From Neoarius graeffei (taxonomy: Eukaryota > Chordata > Actinopteri > Siluriformes > Ariidae), in NCBI RefSeq assembly GCF_027579695.1, contig NC_083577.1, positions 35,309,698-35,373,697 on the forward strand: 64,000 bases of DNA, given 5' to 3'. Position 1 is the first letter of the stretch. Each line of letters starts with the position of its first letter. The notes beneath the pieces are model-generated. The model worked only from the letters and a program-made list of their open reading frames with translations, did no database searches and had not been told where the DNA came from. Below are positions 38,301 through 47,300 of this stretch, in pieces. The position numbers and the translations under genes are program-made.

Positions 38301-41300
38301 GCACTGTAGATGATGAGATGTTCAAACTCTTTGCAATTTTACACTGTCGAACTCCTTTCTGATATTGCTCCACTATTTGTCGGCGCAGAATTAGGGGGAT
38401 TGGTGATCCTCTTCCCATCTTTACTTCTCAGAGCCGCTGCCACTTCAAGATGCTCTTTTTATACCCAGTCATGTTAATGACCTATTGCCAATTGACCTAA
38501 TGAGTTGCAATTTGGTCCTCCAGCTGTTCCTTTTTTGTACCTTTAACTTTTCCAGCCTCTTATTGCCCCTGTCTCAACTTTTTTGAGATGTGTTGCTGTC
38601 ATGAAATTTCAAAATGTCTCACTTTTGACATTTGATATGTTGTCTATGTTCTACTGTGAATACAATATCAGTTTTTGAGATTTGTAAATTATTGCATTCC
38701 GTTTTTATTTACAATTTGTACTTTGTCCCAACTTTTTTGGACTCGGGGTTGTATTTTATCTTTTTTTTCTATTCTCTTACTATGTTTAATTATACTTGAA
38801 CGTCCGTTTATAATCCGTTTCTTCCTCCTTCCATTCACCCCAATTTTTTTTTTCTTTCAGTGTGACCGCAATGCATGATGGGATATATTGCTTGGTTAGT
38901 GACCATCGGTTGTACACTACTTTTCACGGTGCATTGTGGAATACTATGAATGAACTATATAAGGTGTAATAATTCTCACTGTACATTCGGACAGCACTAC
39001 AAAATGGCAAACTTGCTATACGGTTCACTATTATAGTGAGTGGGGAGTGATTTTGGACACAGGGCGTGTTTTCAACAAACCGTTCAGATTTGGCTCCTCC
39101 TTCTCTGTCACAAGTAGAGCTCGTCAGATTGATGCCACCCCTTCATCTGAGTATCTCTACTCATGGATTGAGAACTCCTTTGGAGGATGAATATTGATGA
39201 GCAACGTGCTACCTGATCGGTCAGCGGAAGAGATGGGTGGGGTGAACAGCGGCTCATTATCATTTAAAGGAACAGGCGCTCAAATCAGCCGTTTTGAACA
39301 GGGCTGTTTAGGCAGGGTGAGATGGGAGCTGTGATTTATCCTTGTCGTATTTTGATCAAAGCATGTCACAGACATTCATTAAGACCTCAGGGAACTGTCA
39401 ACTTGTGGGGTCAGCTTTAAAAAATCATGTTTCACTGTGCTGTAATATATATGTGACAAACTAATTCTTTCTTCAATAACCAGTTTGTTTCCGTGTTCAT
39501 AGGCCAGGGGTAATGCTGCTCCTAAGACCACCAAGTTCCTCTCTCTGGACAAGTGTCTTCCTCATAGAGACTTCCTTCAGGTAATATGCCGACACAGTAA
39601 TACTGACCTTCCAGTTCAAGGAATTGTGAAGTATTGTACTAAATACCATCTTGGAGTGAATTATATGCCAGGAAGAGATGGTGAGCATTGATAAGGTGAG
39701 CTATTCTATAATAAATGTCTCTTAACGCTCTAGGTGGTGGAGATAGCAGACAGACCTGGCTCCTCCGAACAGCTGGAGTATGACCCAGAGTGGTTAGCCA
39801 TCTTGAAGGCCACCACTCACCTTCAGAAACCTTCACCAAACATCTGGCACCCGCCTGAGAATAACGGCCTTCACACTTGGTAATACGTTACTACATGTTG
39901 CACAACCCGGTGTTGCTACACAGGGCGACTGCAGTGCACTTTACCACTTATGAAACTGCCGAATCTCATGAACTACATTGATTTGGTCAGGTTTTTCTTT
40001 CTCGGTTCACAGAACACATTGAAAACATGGTTTATTGCAGCCTTGGAGCTTTCAGTGAATATCATCACTGTAATAACCATCATAACCCGTAATAAACTAA
40101 TAATATATTGTGCCCTTCAACCCGTAGTCCATTTTGAGGACTAGCTTGACGGCATCTCAGTCAGTACGTTTACATGCACATCCAAATCGAGCTGCTGTCG
40201 GTAATCGAGCTGAAGGTCCCAGCAGGGGTGCCAGAGAAATCCAATCCTACAACCCCGATTCCAAAAAAGTTGGGACAAAGTACAAATTGTAAATAAAAAC
40301 GGAATGCAGTAATTTACAAATCTTAAAAACTGATATTGTATTCACAATAGAACACAGACAACATATCAAACGTTAAAAGTGAGACATTTTGAAACTTCAT
40401 GCCAAATATTGGCTCATTTGAAATTTCATGACAGCAACACATCTCAAAAAAGTTGGGACAGGGGCAATAAGAGGCTGGAAAAGTTAAAGGTACAAAAAAG
40501 GAACAGCTGGAGGACCAAATTGCAACTCATTAGGTCAATTGGCAATAGGTCATTAACATGACTGGGTATAAAAAGAGCATCTTGGAGTGGCAGCGGCTCT
40601 CAGAAGTAAAGATGGGAAGAGGATCACCAATCCCCCTAATTCTGCGCCGACAACTAGTGGAGCAATATCAGAAAGGAGTTCGACAGTGTAAAATTGCAAA
40701 GAGTTTGAACATATCATCATCTACAGTGCATAATATCATCAAAAGATTCAGAGAATCTGGAAGAATCTCTGTGCGTAAGGGTCAAGGCCGGAAAACCATA
40801 CTGGGTGCCCGTGATCTTCGGGCCCTTAGACGGCACTGCATCACATACAGGCATGCTTCTGTATTGGAAATCACAAAATGGGCTCAGGAATATTTCCAGA
40901 GAACATTATCTGTGAACACAATTCACCGTGCCATCCGCCGTTGCCAGCTAAAACTCTATAGTTCAAAGAAGAAGCTGTATCTAAACATGATCCAGAAGCG
41001 CAGACGTCTTCTCTGGGCCAAGGCTCATTTAAAATGGACTGTGGCAAAGTGGGAAACTGTTCTGTGGTCAGACGAATCAAAATTTGAAATTCTTTATGGA
41101 AATCAGGGACGCCGTGTTATTCGGACTAAAGAGGAGAAGGACGACCCAAGTTGTTATCAGCGCTCAGTTCAGAAGCCTGCATCTCTGATGGTATGGGGTT
41201 GCATTAGTGCGTGTGGCATGGGCAGCTTACACATCTGGAAAGACACCATCAATGCTGAAAGGTATATCCAGGTTCTAGAGCAACATATGCTCCCATCCAG

Positions 41301-44300
41301 ACGACGTCTCTTTCAGGGAAGACCTTGCATTTTCCAACATGACAATGCCAAACCACATACTGCATCAATTACAGCATCATGGCTGCGTAGAAGAAGGGTC
41401 CGGGTACTGAACTGGCCAGCCTGCAGTCCAGATCTTTCACCCATAGAAAACATTTGGCGCATCATAAAACGGAAGATACGACAAAGACCTAAGACAGTTG
41501 AGCAACTAGAATCCTACATTAGACAAGAATGGGTTAACATTCCTATCCCTAAACTTGAGCAACTTGTCTCCTCAGTCCCCAGATGTTTACAGACTGTTGT
41601 AAAGAGAAAAGGGGATGTCTCACAGTGGTAAACATGGCCTTGTCCCAACTTTTTTGAGATGTGGTGTTGTCATGAAATTTAAAATCACCTAATTTTTCTC
41701 TTTAAATGATACATTTTCTCAGTTTAAACATTTGATATGTCATCTATGTTCTATTCTGAATGAAATATGGAATTTTGAAACTTCCACATCATTGCATTCC
41801 GCTTTTATTTACAATTTGTACTTTGTCCCAACTTTTTTGGAATTGGGGTTGTACATGCACACAAGGAAATCAGGCTATTGTGTGAGGTACATTGTGCACC
41901 CGAGCCACAGGTGGCGCTACGCGTCCCATCGTGTTGGTACACTTCCGGTTGTCGTCATGAAGAAGAGCTATTCAAGAGTGTAAACAAAGTTATCAGTTCC
42001 GTCCATGAATTCTAATATATTCAACTCCTTAAGCTGAATGAGCATGAACTCTGTCTCCTCATTGCTCCAGAAGTGCACGTTTCCGCTCGCCATTTTCTCT
42101 TCTTCGTTTGTTCCTCCTGACCTCTTCTGCTGCTCGCTACTACTGTTGTCATGCCAACCGAGGCTGTCGTGTTTCCCGCTTGTGGTCTCGTCACTTCCGG
42201 AAGGGGCAGCGCTGAAGTAAGTAGCTCGACTACGTAGCTCGATAGGGTTTACATGCACTAAGTAGCTCGGCAAAAATCGCATAATCTAGGTTGTGTAGCT
42301 CGATTCCGAGAAATCAAGTTCGGTTCAATTTCAGCCGAGCTAAGGTGTTTCCATGGCATTTAGAACTTCGATTTCAGTCGAGCAACGGCAGAAATTCGAT
42401 TTTCTCTATGTGCATGTAAACGCACCGACTGATGTCGGTTCTTGTTACCTGTCCGTCTCTTCTTTTTCTTTAACTGTGTGAACTTTGAACTCAACCGTGA
42501 GCGAAGGAAACTTTGGCTCGTACTCCGGATGGCCGTGGGTATTCAAATACCTGGTTAACCATTTGAAGCTTTGGTACTCGAATACTGAAATCACTGTTTT
42601 GGTTATTTGTGAAGTCAGCAAGAAAATATGAACTAGAAAAGCAGTGTCCGCTAATCTTTAGATGGAGTGAGTGCAGCACTGCCAAGGTCAAGGTGGACAA
42701 ACACGCGGTCTCAGGAGCAGGTGGTGGTTAGTCTGATGCAGGCAGGAGTGAGGGGTCGGATATTCAGAGAGGCGTGTATAGATATTCCACACGCCTGATA
42801 CTAGTCTTGTTGTACATCTGTAAGGGCCTCTGCATGCTCTTGCTACAAGGCTTTCGCAGACAGCTTTTCGCAGACAGTTGTAATTTATCGCTGAGTGGGG
42901 AGTAATAGGCGTGCGCGATGTTATTCACCGCCACAACGCAAGGGGGCGCGAAGTCGCAAAATCGCTAGGAGTAGTTGGTGGGTGTGGTTAGTGGAGTGTT
43001 TATCCTCCGGTTACTTATAATGACTAGAACTGGAGTCGTATAGATGTACGTACTTCCTCACTTCCTCGATCAACCGCTGTTCGTGCTGCTCCATCTTCGC
43101 TCGTGTTTTTAAAAATGGCGGTCGTGAAAACAAAACAAACCGGGAAAGTAGGGAAGCGGAAGTGCATGTACAGCGGATGTAGAGTGGACCAATCGGAGCC
43201 CTCTTGTCTGCGACGCTGTCTGCGAAGGGGGGGGGGGGCGCTATGCAGACGCAATCTGCGACACCATCTGCGAGGACTGGGTTGTCAGCATAAATTGGCC
43301 TTCAGTCTGTCCCCAGTTGGCCTCATGAACGCCAAGGAGTTACTGGTGCGGCGTCCGTCGTCCATAATTCAGTTAAATCGTATCTCCTCTGTCAGTTCTC
43401 CATGGATTTCCGTTCTGATCGTTTTGTCAAGTTTTTTGCTAACGAGTTAGTAATTAGGCCAAATTAATGGGTTTTCCAGGCTTCTCACTTGAATTACATC
43501 TCCTCTTTCGTTTCTCATCCGATTTCAGTTGCGATCGATGTTTTGGGTAGATCTTCCTTTGAGGAACAAAACTTAGTTATTTGTTTGTTGATTTTTCCGA
43601 CTGTCGTGGCTACTGCCTCATAGAGGCGAGGCAGGAGCCACGATGTCATCGTGTTGTAAGAATGAGTGTAACAATAGTGCACTGCGCATACGCATCAGCA
43701 TTACAGTCACCAGAATGGCGACTCGTGCTCTCGCGTTATCAAAGCTACACAAGAACGAGTGGTGAAGCCACGATGTCATCGTGTTGTAAGAATGAGTGAA
43801 ACAATAGCGAAACTTCGGAGCCAACCAGCACTTATCCTAGTCAAGTTTGATTACCTGTTCTACATCTTGATTAGCCTGGGCCCGCCCATCTTAAGTGTGA
43901 CGCAACATGAGGGCCTGTTGCGAGCTTAGTCTGGCAAGGCAAGCTATCTACAGCTCTTCCAAGCTCCCGAAAAATGGGAGCCAATCAACTTTGAGCATCT
44001 CCAACGGCCCTGGGTAGAGGCGTGTTCAAGGCACTGACGTAGTAGAACTGCGACCGGAAGCCATAGATTGTTTACAGAATCTATGCCAGAAGCGCTTCAT
44101 TCACTAGAAACATTACGAACATGGAGCAAGTTCTCATTGAAAACGGAGCAAAGAGCAGCCCTGGAGGTATTTATTGAAAGGAAGGACGTTTTCGCCTTGC
44201 TCCCGACCGGCTTCGGGAAGAGTTTAATCTACCAGTTAGCCCCGTCGCGTCGCATACGTCAGAGGAAAGAGTGATGTGATTGGTTTAAGCTTCGTCACAG

Positions 44301-47300
44301 CCTTTTCTGGCTTCGACCAGTAGCAAACTGAGGCATTTCAGGGAGGCGGGTCAACCACGCACTTTGGGAAACGGTTGGGCTTAATATCTATGCCAGACCA
44401 AATGCTCGCAGAGCTTTGAAGTCGCGTTAGCCAGACTACATCTTGATAAGCTTCGGAACCAATCAGAACCAGAAACGAAATAAGAGAAACCTCGTTATAA
44501 CGTCATAGTATCGAAAAATAATCAGCAGATGATAAAGATAAACGAAATTCACCTTGCAGCTCGCCAAGGCTACTGATTCGATACCAAGTAGGTGGTGTTT
44601 ATTTTAAGAAAATTTACCTTTTGATTATCACAGCTTTTGTTTGGTCCTTCTGAAAGGTCAAATGAAAGGTTTTGTTGAGCTTTTTTGGCAGATGTATCGA
44701 GAAGCCGATATCATACTTCTGCTATGCGCTTTTAATTTTTATCCCCCGCCCAAACGAAGTTTGATGGGGGATATAGAATCGGGTTCCTTCCTTCCGTCCA
44801 TCCACATTTTCGTTTCCAGGTCATATCTTTAAAACTACTGAAGACATCTTCAGGAAACTTTGTATACATATCAAGCAGCATGTGAACTTGTATTGTCCTT
44901 TTGCGATTTTTGAAAAAAAAAAAAAAAAGTCTTTCAAATTTTTACAGAAACAGATTTTGACTTAGTTTTAAGAGCAATGTTGGAGCATATATCCAAAACT
45001 ATTCATGATACAGATTTGAAACTGGGTACAGTAAACATGTTAACAAGGTGATGTAGATGTGCCTTTTTCATACTAAGAAATTTGAGAAATTTTAATTTAT
45101 GTCTCCATGGAAACAATTTCAGACTTAGTCTCTCAGGTTAGTCTTAGCGGTAGGTTTTGTTTCTGGAGCAGAACTTGAAAACTATGAGTGGTATGGTCTT
45201 GAAAGTTGGTGTGTGTGTTGATGAAGTAATGTATATGTGCCTTTTGATACTAGGAAATGTGAGAAATTTTTATTTTTAGCTCCCTTGAACCAAATATCCG
45301 GTGGGCTTATGCCATGGGCTGCTGAGGTCAGTGTAAAGAGGTCAGGTTGGTTTCCTGCAGCACAACTTGAAAAATGTGACTAATATCTTGAAACTTGGTA
45401 TATAGGGCGGGGGATATAGAGGACTCTGTTGTCTTGTATTTTTTATTTTAGAGTCTTTACACTACACTTGTGAAACAAAATGTGCTCGTTAGTACTAAAT
45501 AATGCTTCTAAGACAATTCATGAACAAGTGCTTTCTTACTGTTTTGAAAATCTAGTTCACAGCACTGTATTATGAACAAAATTAGTGACCAAAATACTAC
45601 AAGCCCTGATGCTGCTCACAGCTTACTGATGCTTGTAAGAGATGAGGCAAGTATCATCGGTAACGTAGTATACAGTGGGGCAAAAAAGTATTTAGTCAGT
45701 CAACAATTGTGCAAGTTCTCCCACTTAAAAAGATGAGAGAGGCCTGTAATTTTCATCATAGGTACACTTCAACTATGAGAGACAGAATGAGAAAAAAAAT
45801 CCAGAAAATCACATTGTCTGATTTTTAAAAATAATTTATTTGCAAATTATGGTGGAAAATAAGTATTTGGTCAATAACAAAAGTTCATCTCAATACTTTG
45901 TTATATACCCTTTGTTGGCAATGACAGAGGTCAAACGTTTTCTGTAAGTCTTCACAAGGTTTTCACACACTGTTGCTGGTATTTTGGCCCATTCCTCCAT
46001 GCAGATCTCCTCTAGAGCAGTGATGTTTTGGGGCTGTCGCTGGGCAACACGGACTTTCAACTCCCTCCAAAGATTTTCTATGGGGTTGAGATCTGGAGAC
46101 TGGCTAGGCCACTCCAGGACCTTGAAATGCTTCTTACGAAGCCACTTCTTCGTTGCCCAGGCGGTGTGTTTGGGATCATTGTCATGCTGAAAGACCCAGC
46201 CACGTTTCATCTTCAATGCCCTTGCTGATGGAAGGAGGTTTTCACTCAAAATCTCACGATACATGGCCCCATTCATTCTTTCCTTTACACGGATCAGTCG
46301 TCCTGGTCCCTTTGCAGAAAAACAGCCCCAAAGCATGATGTTTCCACCCCCATGCGTCACAGTAGGTATGGTGTTCTTTGGATGCAACTCAGCATTCTTT
46401 CTCCTCCAAACACGACAAGTTGAGTTTTCACCAAAAAGTTCTATTTTGGTTTCATCTGACCATATGACATTCTCCCAATCCTCTTCTGGATCATCCAAAT
46501 GCTCTCTAGCAAGCTTCAGACGGGCCTGGACATGTACTGGCTTAAGCAGGGGGACACATCTGGTACTGCAGGATTTGAGTCCCTGGCGGCGTAGTGTGTT
46601 ACTGATGGTAGCCTTTGTTACTTTGGTCCCAGCTCTCTGCAGGTCATTCACTAGGTCCCCCCGTGTGGTTCTGGGATTTTTGCTCACCGTTCTTGTGATC
46701 ATTTTGACCCCACGGGGTGAGATCTTGCGTGGAGCCCCAGATCGAGGGAGATTATCAGTGGTCTTGTATGTCTTCCATTTTCTAATAATTGCTCCCACAG
46801 TTGATTTCTTCACACCAAGCTGCTTACCTATTGCAGATTCAGTCTTCCCAGCCTGGTGCAGGTCTACAATTTTGTTTCTGGTGTCCTTTGACAGCTCTTT
46901 GGTCTTGGCCATAGTGGAGTTTGGAGTGTGACTGTTTGAGGTTGTGGACAGGCGTCTTTTATACTGATAACGAGTTCAAACAGGTGCCATTAATACAGGT
47001 AACGAGTGGAGGACAGAGGAGCCTCTTAAAGAAGTTGTTACAGGTCTGTGAGAGCCAGAAATCTTGCTTGTTTGTAGGTGACCAAATACTTATTTTACCG
47101 AGGAATTTACCAATTAATTCATTAAAAATCCTACAATGTGATTTCCTGGATTCTTTCCCCCCATTCTGTCTCTCATAGTTGAAGTGTACCTATGATGAAA
47201 ATTACAGGCCTCTCTCATTGGGAGAACTTGCACAATTGGTGGCTGACTAAATACTTTTTTGCCCCACTGTATGTGCTATATTTACTGTATGGGCATGGTA

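Larger units (their letters stand above)
36793..39064. mobile_element. MITE with CCCTGTGTCTGAAATC ends, copy 2, split by Tc1 copy D
   Basis: Left ccctgtgtctgaaatcactc, right gagtgattttggacacaggg (one-base variation). Internal parts match copy 1 (19973-20567) in inverse order, including gtgaccatcg and gtacactac. Tc1 copy D occupies 37176-38751. Confidence 0.82.
40157..42432. mobile_element. PIF/Harbinger-like element with nested Tc1 copy E
   Basis: Inverted ends gtacgtttacatgcacat and atgtgcatgtaaacgcac. Repeated gtagctcg and atcgagct motifs near both ends. Minus-strand SANT/Myb-type frame at 41968-42093. Tc1 copy E is inserted at 40250-41851. Target duplication not clear. Confidence 0.75.

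Noticed and set aside
46263..46931. 222-codon plus-strand frame
   Set aside because: It is the antisense shadow of the intact minus-strand Tc1 transposase at 45890-46912.
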